This document shows positions 29,701 through 50,749 of a stretch of 64,000 nt of DNA, one piece after another. The stretch comes from Nocardia asteroides (GTDB lineage Bacteria > Actinomycetota > Actinomycetes > Mycobacteriales > Mycobacteriaceae): contig NZ_CP089214.1 of the NCBI RefSeq assembly GCF_021183625.1, positions 5,332,001-5,396,000 of the forward strand. The letters run 5' to 3'. The position numbers were made by a program, and so were the translations under genes. Numbering within the stretch: the first letter of the stretch is position 1; each line of letters starts with the position of its first letter. Under the pieces are notes generated by a model. That model saw nothing but the letters and a program-made list of their open reading frames with translations. It was not told the DNA's origin and did no database searches.

Positions 29701-31868
29701 AACGGCGCCGCTACTGGCTCGACAAGGTCGCCGATCGGACCTCCTCGAACGCGGTTGATGCCGAGTTCTGGCGTGCGGTCGACGAGGGCGATCTGGGTGC
29801 GCTGGGGATAGAGCCGGGCCGGTCTGTCGATGAGGCACTGCCGCTGCTGTCATCGTGGCGGCAACGCCATCAGGATCGGACCGAGATCGGTTCGTGGTCC
29901 TACCGAATAGACTGGAAGCTCCTGTCGAGTGAACCAGCAGATGTGACCGGAAACTGGCTTGTCGTCGGTTCCTCCGGAAAAGGTTCGGCGCAGGCTGTGC
30001 TCGCAGCACTGCGGGAGTCAGGTGCCAGTACCCGCTACATCGAGATCGATGCGGACCGCATGTCGCGCCTCGATGTCATCGATGTGCTCCGGGGCACCAC
30101 CGATGTGAGCGGTGTGCTGTCGTTGGTTGCTCTCGACGACAGGCCGTGTTCGCAGAGCTTGTCGGTACCGAAGGGCCTGTTGGGGAATGTACTACTGCTA
30201 CAGGCCCTGGGTGATCTGGGTGTTCGGTGGCCCCTGTGGTGCTTGACGAGCGGTGCCGTGAAGGTTGGCTCGCAGGATCGGATAATGAACGCTATGCAGG
30301 TCCAGATGTGGGGCCTGGGCCAGGTGGCAGGCCTGGAGTCTCCCGGGCTGTGGGGTGGCTTGATCGATCTTCCCGATGAATGGGACCAATCCATTGTGCA
30401 GGGTCTGCTGACTGCCCTGTCGCGCAGCGATGGGGAAGATCAATTGGCTGTCCGCTCGTCGGGAATCTACGGCCGCCGGATGGTACGGGCATCACTGCCC
30501 GGGACGGTCGCTGTCGATGGTTGGAAGCCGCGAGGAACGATCCTCATCACCGGTGGCACAGGTGGAATCGGCAGAAATCTGGCGCTCTGGGTTGCAGAAA
30601 ACGGCGGTGAGCACATCGTACTGGCCAGCCGTAGCGGCTATCGGGCCTCCGGTGCTCATGATTTGGAGACGGAATTACGTGCGCTCGGATGCCGCGTCAC
30701 AATTGCGGCGTGCGATATGACACGCCGCGATGATGTAGCCGCAGTACTGGCAACGATCGACGGTGGCACTGTTCCTTTGACGGCGGTCATCCACGCCGCT
30801 GGTGTCGGGTCAGTGACGCCGCTCGACGAGATCGGAATTGCGTCATTGGCCGCCGTCGTCGATCCGAAGGTCGCCGGTGCACGGTATCTCGACGAACTGC
30901 TCGGGGATCGGGCACTCGATGCTTTCGTCTTGTTCTCCTCCGGCGCAGTGACCTGGGGCAGTGCGGGAAGCGCGGACTATGCGGCCGGAAACGCCTACCT
31001 GGACGGGTTGGCCGAGAGCCGGGCTTCGCGAGGACTGATCGCCACCTCGCTGGCTTGGGGTGGTTGGGGTGGCGGCGGCATGGTTGAGACGGGCGAAAGT
31101 GCCGTGCCGCCGGTGCATGGAAGATCCGTCGCTGACTTCCTGGCTCGGAATGGTGTGCGGTTGATGGATCCCGCCCTGGCTATCCAGGCATTGAGCCACG
31201 CCGTCGGTTCTGGTGAAACGACGATGACGATCGCGGATATCGACTGGAGTCGGTTCGCGCCGGTCTACGCAGCATCGCGACATCGTCCCCTTTTACAAGA
31301 GTTGCCGGAGGCACAGGCGGCGCTTCGTGCGGAACAGGAGCACGCCGAAGTGGCAACCCTGGCGGGGTTCCGGGAGCGGATGGCGGGCCTGTCCACATCG
31401 GATCGGTACGACGCGGTGGCCGAAGTGGTCAGCAGTCAGGTCGCGGCGGTGTTGGGCCATTCAGATGTCGAGGCAATCAGCGCCGATCGCAACTTCCGGG
31501 ATCTGGGATTCGATTCGCTGACAGCGGTGGAAGTCCGAAATCGGCTCAACACCGCCACCGGGCTACGACTCCCGGCCACATTGGTCTTCGACTGGCCTAC
31601 GCCGGATGCGGTGACGATCCATATCCTCGACCAAATATCCGACAGCGACCTCTCCGAGCCACTCGCGCGCCTGGAGAAAGAGATAATGGAGATGGTCGAG
31701 AGCGACACGCTTACGGACGAAATTTATGCCCGGTTGTCGCATGTGATGCGATTAGCCGATCGGGCGAAAAGTCATGGAGCGGTCTCGGCCGCCGATTCGG
31801 AAGACCTCATGTCCATAAGTGATGATGCGCTTGTGGAGGTTTTGGGAGATGAGTTCGGAATCTCGTAG
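23796..31868 (+). CDS. Type I PKS modules 5 (KS-AT-ACP) and 6 (KS-AT-KR-ACP)
   Basis: 2,690 residues from ATG, 2 bp after the previous stop; the N-terminal docking helix is nearly the same as in the module 2 protein. Module 5: KS Cys206, AT GHSQG (Ser657) with CAGH at 756-759 where YASH or HAFH is expected, then directly an ACP (Ser1037). It has no reductive domain, so it should leave a beta-ketone. Module 6: KS Cys1266, AT with YASH at 1816-1819 (methylmalonyl), a KR-type linker, a KR from ~2251 with no LDD but a Trp in FSSGAVTWGS (A-type stereochemistry), and an ACP (Ser2574). The two ATs share about 1.5 kb of almost identical DNA except for a ~55-bp patch around CAGH/YASH. xAGH motifs are associated with ethylmalonyl-CoA ATs, so module 5 probably adds an ethyl-branched unit. 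Confidence 0.93.
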   Translation: MANETELREHLRKAIGDLRKANQRVRQLEQSVHEPIAIVGVGCRYPGGVRSAADLWSVVSEGRDVITGFPADRGWNVEELYDPDPDEPGKSYAREGGFLDDAAGFDADFFNISPREALAMDPQQRILLEVAWETVESAGIDPLAMRGTQTGVYVGSMTTDYGRPMSQAPAELGGYVLTGNIDSVTSGRISYIFGLEGPAVTMDTACSSSLVALHQACQALRARECTMALAGGVAFLGDAQGFVEFSRMRALSSDGRCRAFSADADGTGLAEGAGLLLLERLSDARRLGHRVLAVVRGSAVNQDGASNGLTAPHGPSQEKVIRAALANAGVSPAEVDVVEAHGTGTALGDPIEAHALLATYGQERDSDHPLWLGSLKSNIGHTQHAAGVAGVIKMVMAMRHGLLPQTLHADEPTPHVDWSSGRVRLLTAASPWDQDGRPRLAAVSSFGISGTNAHVILEQAPAQEQAPAGEQAPVSVEGGGVVWVLSGRSAEALTGQAQRLHRFLARNPDVAAADVARSLLGRSLFEHRAVITGEDRAELTAGLAALAEQVPAPGVVCGVAGRQGKTVMVFPGQGAQWLTMGRRLLSSAPVFAAKMAECEQAFAPLVQWSLSEVLTGSDPYWLERVDMVQPALFAVMVSLAELWRSSGVYPDAVVGHSQGEIAAAHVAGALSVEDAARIVVLRSAALTRLEGLGGMMSIGLALAQVEHLLEDFDELSVAAVNGPRATVVSGATTQLEALHTICETRQIRARRVLASCAGHSVQAEQLREPLLEALAGVRPRSCSTAFYSTVTGEVIDTSGLDGRYWYTNLREPVRFDDTIRQLYQDGYTVFVEASPHPLLTADIEQIGETQHTTSSATPVVTGTLRRHEDSTTRFTQSVAQLNVSGIDIDWQPAPHGHRQQLELPTYAFQRRRYWLDKVADRTSSNAVDAEFWRAVDKGDLGALGIEPGRSVDEALPLLSSWRQHQRELAEAQTALESEHEKAEMLAGLRQRLAGTPVSGRYTAVLEVVVEQIAAVLGHSGAEVIGADRNFRDLGFDSLTAVEARNRFNTVTGLRLPTTLVFDYPTPHAVTTHILDELAGTSGQEPVPVAVTSASAAEPVAIVGIGCRFPGGVSSAAELWELVVGGRDAVGGFPVDRGWDVGALFDPEPGVAGKSYVREGGFVYDAGEFDSGFFGISPREAVAMDPQQRMLLETVWESLEHAGIEPGGLRGSDTGVYIGVTNQGYDIGADDSVEGYRLTGNIESVASGRISYVLGLEGPAVSVDTACSSSLVAVHQACQALRAGECSMALAGGVTVMSTPIGFVEFSRQRGMARDGRCKPFAEAADGTGWGEGAGVLVLERLSDARRLGHRVLAVVRGSAVNQDGASNGLTAPNGPAQERVIRRALANAGIPATAVDVVEAHGTGTSLGDPIEAQALLATYGRERDSDRPLWLGSLKSNIGHTQAAAGVAGVIKMVMAMRHGILPQTLHVDAPSSHVDWSSGGVELLTRARDWPVTEGPRRAGVSAFGVSGTNAHVILEQAPAQEQAPAGEQAPVSVEGGGVVWVLSGRSAEALTGQAQRLHRFLARNPDVAAADVARSLLGRSLFEHRAVITGEDRAELTAGLAALAEQVPAPGVVCGVAGRQGKTVMVFPGQGAQWLTMGRRLLSSAPVFAAKMAECEQAFAPLVQWSLSEVLTGSDPYWLERVDMVQPALFAVMVSLAELWRSSGVYPDAVVGHSQGEIAAAHVAGALSVEDAARIVVLRSAALTRLEGLGGMMSIGLALAQVEHLLEDFDELSVAAVNGPRATVVSGATTQLEALHTICETRQIQARIIPVSYASHSPQVDRLREPLLEALAGVRPRSCSTAFYSTVTGEVIDTSGLDGRYWYTNLREPVRFDDTIRQLYQDGYTVFVEASPHPLLTADIEQIGETQHTTSSATPVVTGTLRRHEDSTTRFTQSVAQLNVSGIDIDWQPAPHGHRQQLELPTYAFQRRRYWLDKVADRTSSNAVDAEFWRAVDEGDLGALGIEPGRSVDEALPLLSSWRQRHQDRTEIGSWSYRIDWKLLSSEPADVTGNWLVVGSSGKGSAQAVLAALRESGASTRYIEIDADRMSRLDVIDVLRGTTDVSGVLSLVALDDRPCSQSLSVPKGLLGNVLLLQALGDLGVRWPLWCLTSGAVKVGSQDRIMNAMQVQMWGLGQVAGLESPGLWGGLIDLPDEWDQSIVQGLLTALSRSDGEDQLAVRSSGIYGRRMVRASLPGTVAVDGWKPRGTILITGGTGGIGRNLALWVAENGGEHIVLASRSGYRASGAHDLETELRALGCRVTIAACDMTRRDDVAAVLATIDGGTVPLTAVIHAAGVGSVTPLDEIGIASLAAVVDPKVAGARYLDELLGDRALDAFVLFSSGAVTWGSAGSADYAAGNAYLDGLAESRASRGLIATSLAWGGWGGGGMVETGESAVPPVHGRSVADFLARNGVRLMDPALAIQALSHAVGSGETTMTIADIDWSRFAPVYAASRHRPLLQELPEAQAALRAEQEHAEVATLAGFRERMAGLSTSDRYDAVAEVVSSQVAAVLGHSDVEAISADRNFRDLGFDSLTAVEVRNRLNTATGLRLPATLVFDWPTPDAVTIHILDQISDSDLSEPLARLEKEIMEMVESDTLTDEIYARLSHVMRLADRAKSHGAVSAADSEDLMSISDDALVEVLGDEFGIS
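25139..26685 (+). repeat. AT block shared by modules 5 and 6
   Basis: This stretch recurs at 28319-29865 with an offset of exactly 3,180 and covers the KS-AT linker, AT and post-AT linker. The two copies agree apart from a compact patch at ~26036-26090 (versus 29216-29270) that changes the substrate-specificity motif, and a Lys/Glu change near 26611. The same block occurs again in modules 7 and 8. Confidence 0.92.
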
Positions 31869-31918
31869 CCTTCCACCTTTTCCGATACAGCAGGCAGAAT
31901 TCTTCGAAGGATCCGACA

Positions 31919-38524
<6,606 letters not shown>

Positions 38525-38536
38525 GTAGGGGATCTC

Positions 38537-44861
<6,325 letters not shown>

Positions 44862-45843
44862 AATGACCGATCTGGCGGACCATATTCTGACCGAGCTCGA
44901 CCAACGATGGTCGCGGTCTCCATCCTCGGACAGAGAAATTGAAGGCGCTGACAGCGATCTGTCTTTGGTAGCGCTCTACAAGCGAGCCGTCGAGTCCGGT
45001 CGGGTGGAAGCGGGAATACAACTGAGTCGCACCGCGGGACTACTGCGCCCGTCTTTCGGGACTGCCGAAACGCCCTCCCAGGCAACTGTTCACGCGGAAC
45101 TCAGTAGCGGGCATCGACAGCCGCAGCTTATTTTGTTGACCACTCCGACTGTCACCAGTGGTGTGCATCAGCATGCGTCGATGGCCAAAGAGTTCAGGGG
45201 AAACAGGAAAGTGACAAGCATTGCGCTTCCGGGTTTCAAGAGCGGTGAGCTCGTACCGGATTCGTTGTCTGCGGCCATTGATGATCTCGCTGCGGCGGTT
45301 AGATCGGTCGCAGGCGGAGATCCATTTGTTCTGGCTGGATTCTCTTCAGGTGGAGTGCTCGCACATGCGGTCGGCAACAGGATGGAGTCGGCTGGGCAGT
45401 CGAATCTCGCTGGTATCGCCCTTCTCGACAGCTTGTCGATGGAACAAGCGAAAGAAATCGACCCGGACGATTTCCTGAAAGATCCACTGGTTCGTGAATC
45501 AGAGTTTTGGAAGATCAGTAACGCGAATTTGACGGCATCTGCGGTATGGCTAGGCCTTCTCGAAGAGTACAAAGCGTCTCCTCTGAATGTGGATGTGCTG
45601 TTCGTGCAGTGTGTGAACCCGCTCTTCCACGTTAAATCGCCGGGCGGAAAACTAGAATACGTTCTGGCCGAGCCGTGGTCGTCCACCCAAATCGTACGCA
45701 AAGTTCAAGCAGACCATTACTCGATAAATACAGTCGATGCTCCGGCGGTGGCCGGGATTATCGAAGAGTGGTGCTCGGGTTTGATCGCGTACTAAAGACG
45801 TGTTCATGGCCTGATCCGACGCTTCATCGAAAAGGAAACAAAT

Positions 45844-46614
45844 ATGGATGGAAATGCGAAGTCGAGTTTGTGGGTAAGGCGCTACTACCCGTCGGCGGAG
45901 CCGGAAGTGCGACTGGCATGTTTTCCGCACGCCGGCGGCGCCGCCAGCTTCTATCTTCCCGTCGCCAAGGCGTTTTCGCCGTCCTGTGAGGTCCTGGCGA
46001 TTCAGTATCCGGGACGACAGGACCGTCGGTCGGAGTCACCGATCGGCAGAATAGATGCGATTGCGGACGCTGTGGCAGTCCAGCTCAAATCCGAAAACGA
46101 CCGACCTCTTGCGCTTTTCGGCCACAGCATGGGGGCATTGATTGCCTACGAGGTAGCCCTACGACTGCAAAGTTTCGGTATCAGTCTGGTGGCGCTATTC
46201 GTATCTGGTCGCCGTGCACCGTCTCTGTACAGCAGTGAGAGGGCTCATCTCCTGAGTGATGACGCCCTGATGGCGGAGATCGTCAAGATGGAAGGAACCG
46301 ATGGTCGAATACTAAATGACGCAGATCTGATGTCCTCGCTATTGCCGGTGATCCGAGCGGACTACTGTGCGGTGGAGACTTACAAGCACGATCCGAACTC
46401 CCGATTGACCGCCCCGATCTATGCTCACTGTGGCATCGATGACCCAAGAGTCAGTGTCGACGAAGCCCATAGCTGGAGGTTCCATACATCCGGAGCATTT
46501 GCGCTGGATACCTACCCGGGCGGTCATTTCTATTTGATCAAGGAAAGTGAAAGTCTCATTGCGTCGATTAAGCGCGTTCTGTCTGGTTGTACGCCGGATT
46601 GCGTCGGCACCTGA
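45844..46614 (+). CDS. Type II (editing) thioesterase
   Basis: 256 residues from ATG, with an A/G-rich ribosome site (AAAAGGAAA) just upstream and 48 bp after the PKS. It is an alpha/beta hydrolase of the GrsT/RifR class: an N-terminal FPHAGGAAS loop, the nucleophile elbow GHSMGA (Ser ~99) and a late GGHFYL with the catalytic His. Enzymes of this family remove aberrant acyl groups from stalled ACPs and fit directly behind a modular PKS. Length is normal for the family. It should act in the cytoplasm on the assembly line encoded just upstream. Confidence 0.93.
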   Translation: MDGNAKSSLWVRRYYPSAEPEVRLACFPHAGGAASFYLPVAKAFSPSCEVLAIQYPGRQDRRSESPIGRIDAIADAVAVQLKSENDRPLALFGHSMGALIAYEVALRLQSFGISLVALFVSGRRAPSLYSSERAHLLSDDALMAEIVKMEGTDGRILNDADLMSSLLPVIRADYCAVETYKHDPNSRLTAPIYAHCGIDDPRVSVDEAHSWRFHTSGAFALDTYPGGHFYLIKESESLIASIKRVLSGCTPDCVGT

Positions 46615-46745
46615 CAGTACAGGTGCTCGAGTTCCGAACAGACGACACCGCGGGAAGGCTCGGCGCTGTTTTCCGAACGTCGGCAGTCGGTTCGACGAGC
46701 CGTAACGGGTTCGCGCGGTGGGTATCTCATGTTGAAGGAGTTTTC

Positions 46746-47114
46746 GTGTTAGACCGACATGGCTGGCCTCTGGAAGTGGGTGACGTCGTCACCGTGGTTG
46801 GCGCCTGCGAAGGCAAGTCTTATCTTTATGGCTCCAGTGGGGTCGTAGTTCGAACTATTGCGACGCGGGCGGAAGTGGCGCTGACGGAATCTGGACATGC
46901 CGAGATGGCTGATCGTGTCGTCGTGATCGAGACTTCCAACCTCCAATTCGGCCGAACCGACCACGCGTCTAGCCGTGCGCTTTTCGCGGATGTCGAAAAG
47001 GACATCGCGAAGCGATCCGTGCAGGAAGCCGTGATGAGCGCGGTTGATCGATCGATTATAAGTAGTGAACTAGGTGGGAAAATCTTGGACGACTGGATCC
47101 GGAAAAATACGTAG
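46746..47114 (+). CDS. Small protein of unknown function, last gene of the PKS block
   Basis: I prefer the GTG at 46746 because a strong GAAGGAG ribosome site ends five bases before it; the open frame extends upstream to 46587, overlapping the thioesterase gene. The product is about 122 residues. Its N-terminal half (LEVGDVVTVVGA, a Gly-rich turn, then GVVVRTIATRAEVAL) looks like a small KOW/SH3-like beta barrel. The C-terminal half is helical and charged and ends DDWIRKNT. There is no signal peptide or membrane segment. I do not recognise the family. It sits between the PKS and the IS elements and could be the last cluster gene or an unrelated survivor. Confidence 0.65.
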   Translation: MLDRHGWPLEVGDVVTVVGACEGKSYLYGSSGVVVRTIATRAEVALTESGHAEMADRVVVIETSNLQFGRTDHASSRALFADVEKDIAKRSVQEAVMSAVDRSIISSELGGKILDDWIRKNT

Positions 47115-47197
47115 ACACCTTGATGCACTTCGACATCGGAATCATCTCAACCCGACAGTTTGCCGAGTGCAGGCTCGGTAATGACGCAATAACGGTC

Positions 47198-47590
47198 CTA
47201 GGTGGTGTCTCCTAGTGCTCTCAGCCATTCGATGATCAAGGCCAGCACAACTCCGGCGTGGTAGGTGTGGGCCAGTTTGTCGAATCGGGTGGCGACCGCG
47301 CGCCAGTGCTCGGCCCTGTTGAAAGCCCGTTCGACGACGTTGCGCGGCTTGTAGGTCTGCCGGTCGAAACCCGGAGGCCGTCCACCGCGGCTGCCGCGGC
47401 GTTTGCGGTGACCGATCTGATCGGACCGCTTCGGGATCACGGTGCGGATACCTCTGCGCCGCAGCAAGGCCCAGTTGGCCGCGGAAGAGTAGGCCTTGTC
47501 GGCGATAACCACCTGCGGAGTGCGCCGGGGCGGGCCACCGGCCAGTCGCGGCACCGCCGCCTGTCCGAGCAACGGCGCCAGCTGCCCGAG
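47198..47590 (-). pseudogene. IS5-type transposase, C-terminal fragment
   Basis: The minus strand encodes PQVVIADKAYSS, RRGIRTVIPKRSDQ, the basic RGGRPPGFD and the NVVERAFNR catalytic-Glu region typical of IS5/IS427-group DDE transposases, ending LRALGDTT and a stop. Upstream of about 47590 the frame runs into the opposite-strand IS701 gene and makes no transposase sense. The first two thirds of the gene, including the first Asp, are missing, so it is a remnant cut by the adjacent element. Confidence 0.8.
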
Positions 47591-48426
47591 TCCTGGACCG
47601 ACGATCGCGAGCGCTGCCGCGGAGCGGGGGTTCCCGACGAGGTCGGGTTCGTGACCAAGCCGCGGTTGGTGATGGCGATGCTGGAGCGTGCTCTGGCCGC
47701 GGAGGTGCCGTTTCGCTGGTTTGCCGCCGCCGAAGCCTACGGGCAGGTCAAATACTTGCGGTTCCGGCTCGGACAGCACGACCTCGCCCACGTGCTGGCG
47801 ACCCGCCGCAACGACACCCTCAGCACCCGCGGGCTGGGCCAGGTCCGCGCGGATGGGTTGGTGGCGGCGGTGCCGGCGCGGGGGTGGCAGCGGATCTCCG
47901 CCGGTGCCGGGGCGCACGGGCCTCGTGACTACGACTGGGCGCGGGCACCGGCTGCTGGCCCGGCGCAGCATCACCGACCGGGCGAGATCGCCTACTACGT
48001 GTCTGCTACGGGCCCCGCCGGTCGACCACCGACGATCTGGCCTGGATCGCCGGATCGCGACGGCGGATCGAGGAATGCTTCCAGCAGGCCAAGAACGAAG
48101 CCGGCTTGGATCGCTACCAGGTTCGTTCCTGGCGAGCCTGGTATGCCCACATCACCTTGTCGATGCTCGCCCTGGCCTGGCCTGGCCTGGCCTGGCCTGG
48201 CCTGGCTCGCCGAGGCGAAAGCCGTTGCCGCAAAGGGGGAACCGGTGTCGGCGATCCGGGCAGGATCGCGTTCACGCTACCGGAGATCCGACGCCTCACC
48301 AGCGCCCTTGCCCAACCGGCACTACGGTGAGCCCGGCAGGTCTGGGCGTGGCCGGACTGGCGACGCCGACGCCAGCGCCAAGCCCGCCTATCGCACTACC
48401 GCCGACGCGGACACCCACTCACCTAA
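47585..48426 (+). pseudogene. IS701-type transposase remnant (left copy)
   Basis: Plus-strand motifs of IS701 transposases are spread over several frames: SWTDDRERCR with GVPDEVGF near 47600, WFAAAEAYG, then LLARRSIT, IEECFQQAKNEAGLDRYQVRSW, WYAHITLSMLALAW and LPEIRRLTSALAQ. The N-terminal ~150 residues are missing at the IS5 junction. The frame breaks near 47950 and again at the CCTGG repeat. The end of the gene is followed by an inverted repeat shared with the right-hand copy. It cannot encode a functional enzyme. Confidence 0.8.
48171..48205 (+). repeat. Seven tandem CCTGG units inside the IS701 remnant
   Basis: Seven perfect copies of CCTGG lie where IS701 proteins read LALAWLA. Expansion from about two units would add 25 bases and shift the frame, which accounts for one of the breaks in this gene. 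Confidence 0.9.
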
Positions 48427-48436
48427 ATGCCGTTGC

Positions 48437-48473
48437 AGTACTAAATCTTGCGGCGACAAGCTTATCAGTACGA
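48437..48473 (+). repeat. 37-bp inverted repeat, left copy (IS701 end)
   Basis: This sequence is the exact reverse complement of 51067-51103. Each copy lies at the C-terminal end of an IS701-type transposase gene, so it is best read as the outer end of two related elements facing each other. Confidence 0.85.
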
Positions 48474-48499
48474 CGCCTTGCAAGTGCTCACCGCACGTG

Positions 48500-49576
48500 T
48501 TACACCCGCCCCGACGAGCCAATATGCTGAGGGCATAGCAGCACTTCCCCTTCAGCCGCCCATCCACGACGAAGAAGCAACCGAATAACGGTTTCAGGTA
48601 CCCGGCCACCCGAGGAGTGAGCGTCTTCGGCGAGCTGCCCACCCAAGATAGGCCCTTCTTCGCAAGATTGAAAAGCACATGAAACAGGAAAACGTACAGC
48701 AGGTTGGCATGCCACGCAGTGTCTAGTTACAATCAGGCCTCCGGCATTATCGGTAGAAGTGTCCAACTCGAACCAACGAAATTCGATATCGGACGAAAGT
48801 TGAAGCTTTCCGTAACCTGCGCTTGGTCGCGTGCCGCATGTGGGACATGTCACCTGCCGGCGCTTCTGTTCGGCGAAATCACGCATAACCCGCACATCTT
48901 GAGAACCATTACCCGCCCCAAGACGGTCAGCAACTGCGAGACCGCGCTCCGGGATTACGAGCTGATCATTCGACTCACGCGTACTCAACATCGCCTTAGC
49001 GGTCTCCAACCGAGCTTCTTGCGACAGAGATGCTATCCATTGTTTAGCGATATGATGCGGCACATCGTAGTGGCGCGCTACTTTTGTGATACTTCCGAGC
49101 CGCCAGTAATTGACGCCGAAGTCCGAGGGCATATCCGTGCTGCTGTGGCTCGGTCGCCGCTTCGAGGGTTCCGAGTTCGGCTGCGAATCTGTCCCGTTGT
49201 CAACCGCGTTGGGGTTCGCCCGATCTTCGTTTTGCAGCACAGAGGGTGAATCCATCGTAGGCTCGGCAGGTACCACATCTTCGGCCGGAATTTCCGCCGC
49301 ACAGACAACTGAAGATGGCTCCGACGGCACAGGCGCTTCAGCAGCAACGCTCCTCGCCTCTGATTGTTTCAGGTCCGCTAACATACGTGCCATTTGAACA
49401 ATCAACTTAAAATCAGCGCTCTCTAGCGCTTCGGGAAGCACTGGGAGTCGCCCAGCAACCGCCCGCACTTCGAGTGAGCGTACTTCGCCGTCGCCCACGC
49501 CTAATTTTGCTGACGCCAAGGTTATTCCGGTTGCCACCTCAGCTATGGATACAATAAAATCTTCAGTCATCTCCAA
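48500..49576 (-). CDS. Unknown protein with helix-turn-helix and zinc-ribbon-like Cys clusters
   Basis: 358 residues from TTG 49576 (ATG 49570 is an alternative). Residues 1-70 form a compact alpha/beta-looking domain shared with the two upstream genes. Residues 71-150 are a low-complexity acidic/Ser-rich linker. Residues 152-185 contain a helix-turn-helix-like motif (GSITKVARHYDVPHHIAKQW). Residues 244-351 hold CPTC, HCVAC, SCAFQSC and CPQH, a pattern suggesting one or two zinc sites. It is the last gene of a three-gene minus-strand operon, 3 bp after the gene before it. No known family recognised; a DNA-binding or regulatory role is an inference from the motif. The operon lies between two IS701 ends. 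Confidence 0.7.
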   Translation of the reverse strand: MEMTEDFIVSIAEVATGITLASAKLGVGDGEVRSLEVRAVAGRLPVLPEALESADFKLIVQMARMLADLKQSEARSVAAEAPVPSEPSSVVCAAEIPAEDVVPAEPTMDSPSVLQNEDRANPNAVDNGTDSQPNSEPSKRRPSHSSTDMPSDFGVNYWRLGSITKVARHYDVPHHIAKQWIASLSQEARLETAKAMLSTRESNDQLVIPERGLAVADRLGAGNGSQDVRVMRDFAEQKRRQVTCPTCGTRPSAGYGKLQLSSDIEFRWFELDTSTDNAGGLIVTRHCVACQPAVRFPVSCAFQSCEEGPILGGQLAEDAHSSGGRVPETVIRLLLRRGWAAEGEVLLCPQHIGSSGRV

Positions 49577-49579
49577 CTT

Positions 49580-50200
49580 TCAATTCCGTCGCCGCAACGG
49601 CCGCGAACTCTTCGGCGGCCAAGCTCCGGAGAGATTCCCGCTTTCCTGCAGTAATCTAATCCAATCTTTAGCGATATGATGCGGCACATCGTAGTGGCGG
49701 GCTACTTTTGTGATACTTCCGAGCCGCCAGTAATTGACGCCGAAGTCCGAAGGCATACCCGTGCTGCTGTGGCTCGGTCGCCGCTTCGAGGGTTCCGAGT
49801 TCGGCTGCGAATCTGTCCCGTTGTCAACCGCTTTGGCGTTCGCCCGATCTTCGTTTTGCAGCACAATGGGTGAATCCATCGTAGGCTCGGCAGGTACCAC
49901 ATCTTCGGCCGGAATTTCCGCCGCACAGACAACTGAAGATGGCTCCGACGGCACAGGCGCTTCAGCAGCAACGCTCCTCGCCTCTGATTGTTTCAGGTCC
50001 GCTAACATACGTGCCATTTGAACAATCAACTTGAAATCAGCGCTCTCAAGCGCTTCGGGAAGCATCGGGAGTCGCCCAGCAACCGCCCGCACTTCGAGTA
50101 AGCGTACTTCGCCGTCGCCCACGCCTAATTTTGCTGACGCCAAGGTTATTCCGGTTGCCACCTCAGTTATGGATACAATAAAATCTTCAGTCATCTCCAA
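49580..50200 (-). CDS. Truncated tandem paralog with helix-turn-helix
   Basis: 206 residues. The first ~180 are almost the same as in the downstream gene (DNA offset 624, roughly 49652-50200 versus 49028-49576), differing at scattered sites. Just after the HTH (HHIAKDW) the sequence changes to an unrelated short tail ending RPLRRRN, so the Cys-rich domain is missing. This looks like a partial tandem duplication whose right edge falls in the HTH. The middle gene could be a dominant-negative or DNA-binding-only version, or simply decaying. Confidence 0.65.
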   Translation of the reverse strand: MEMTEDFIVSITEVATGITLASAKLGVGDGEVRLLEVRAVAGRLPMLPEALESADFKLIVQMARMLADLKQSEARSVAAEAPVPSEPSSVVCAAEIPAEDVVPAEPTMDSPIVLQNEDRANAKAVDNGTDSQPNSEPSKRRPSHSSTGMPSDFGVNYWRLGSITKVARHYDVPHHIAKDWIRLLQESGNLSGAWPPKSSRPLRRRN

Positions 50201-50230
50201 CTCTCGTACATTGATTTCCGACAGTGCATG

Positions 50231-50749
50231 TCAGATATCACCCTGACCCATTTTTCGCAATCGCCCTATCCATCCTTGGGCAGTATGGCGCGGAACTCCA
50301 TAATGCTGGGCCACAGCAGTAACGGTCCCAAGAATCGCATACTGTCCGGCAAGCTCCTCCGGATCCGGCATCTTTCGGTAGGATCGTCGTGGCCCCTCCT
50401 CGTTGGTTACTGAAGCGGAACTCTCGCTACGATTACCCCTTTCAGGGCGATCAGAATCTTTGCCAGAAACCCGTGCTGCGACCTCACTGTCTCTGCGGCG
50501 CTCGCGTCTCGACTCGGACGGTGAGTCTCGACCGAAATATGTAACCAATGCATCAATAACGACCGGCACGTTAAGTGCTGCGATGTCACGAGCAGTTAAT
50601 TCAGAATTTTCGGCGGAACTGATCGCGATACCGGTAACGCCCAAGCCGGGCGCCGAAGAATCGATATCAATCCTGAGACTCGGGCGATCCGCGCCACTTG
50701 CGTCTACCGCCGCTAGATTCGCAGTGATAACTACTGTGTACTGGACCAA
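50231..50749 (-). CDS. Divergent paralog, helix-turn-helix protein, first gene of the operon
   Basis: 172 residues from TTG 50749; AGGAGAC lies about seven bases upstream on the minus strand, which decides the start. It has the same plan as its neighbours: an N-terminal domain (~1-75), an Arg/Ser/Glu-rich linker, and a C-terminal HTH-like motif GTVTAVAQHYGVPRHTAQGW at ~140-160, with no Cys-rich part. It is only distantly similar to the other two, so the array holds one old and one very recent duplication. The spacing of 30 bp to the next gene suggests co-transcription. Function unknown. Confidence 0.65.
   Translation of the reverse strand: MVQYTVVITANLAAVDASGADRPSLRIDIDSSAPGLGVTGIAISSAENSELTARDIAALNVPVVIDALVTYFGRDSPSESRRERRRDSEVAARVSGKDSDRPERGNRSESSASVTNEEGPRRSYRKMPDPEELAGQYAILGTVTAVAQHYGVPRHTAQGWIGRLRKMGQGDI

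Noticed and set aside
47258..48538. A 426-codon plus-strand open frame as one real gene
   Set aside because: It starts antisense to the IS5 fragment and crosses IS701 frameshifts; only parts of it encode transposase motifs.
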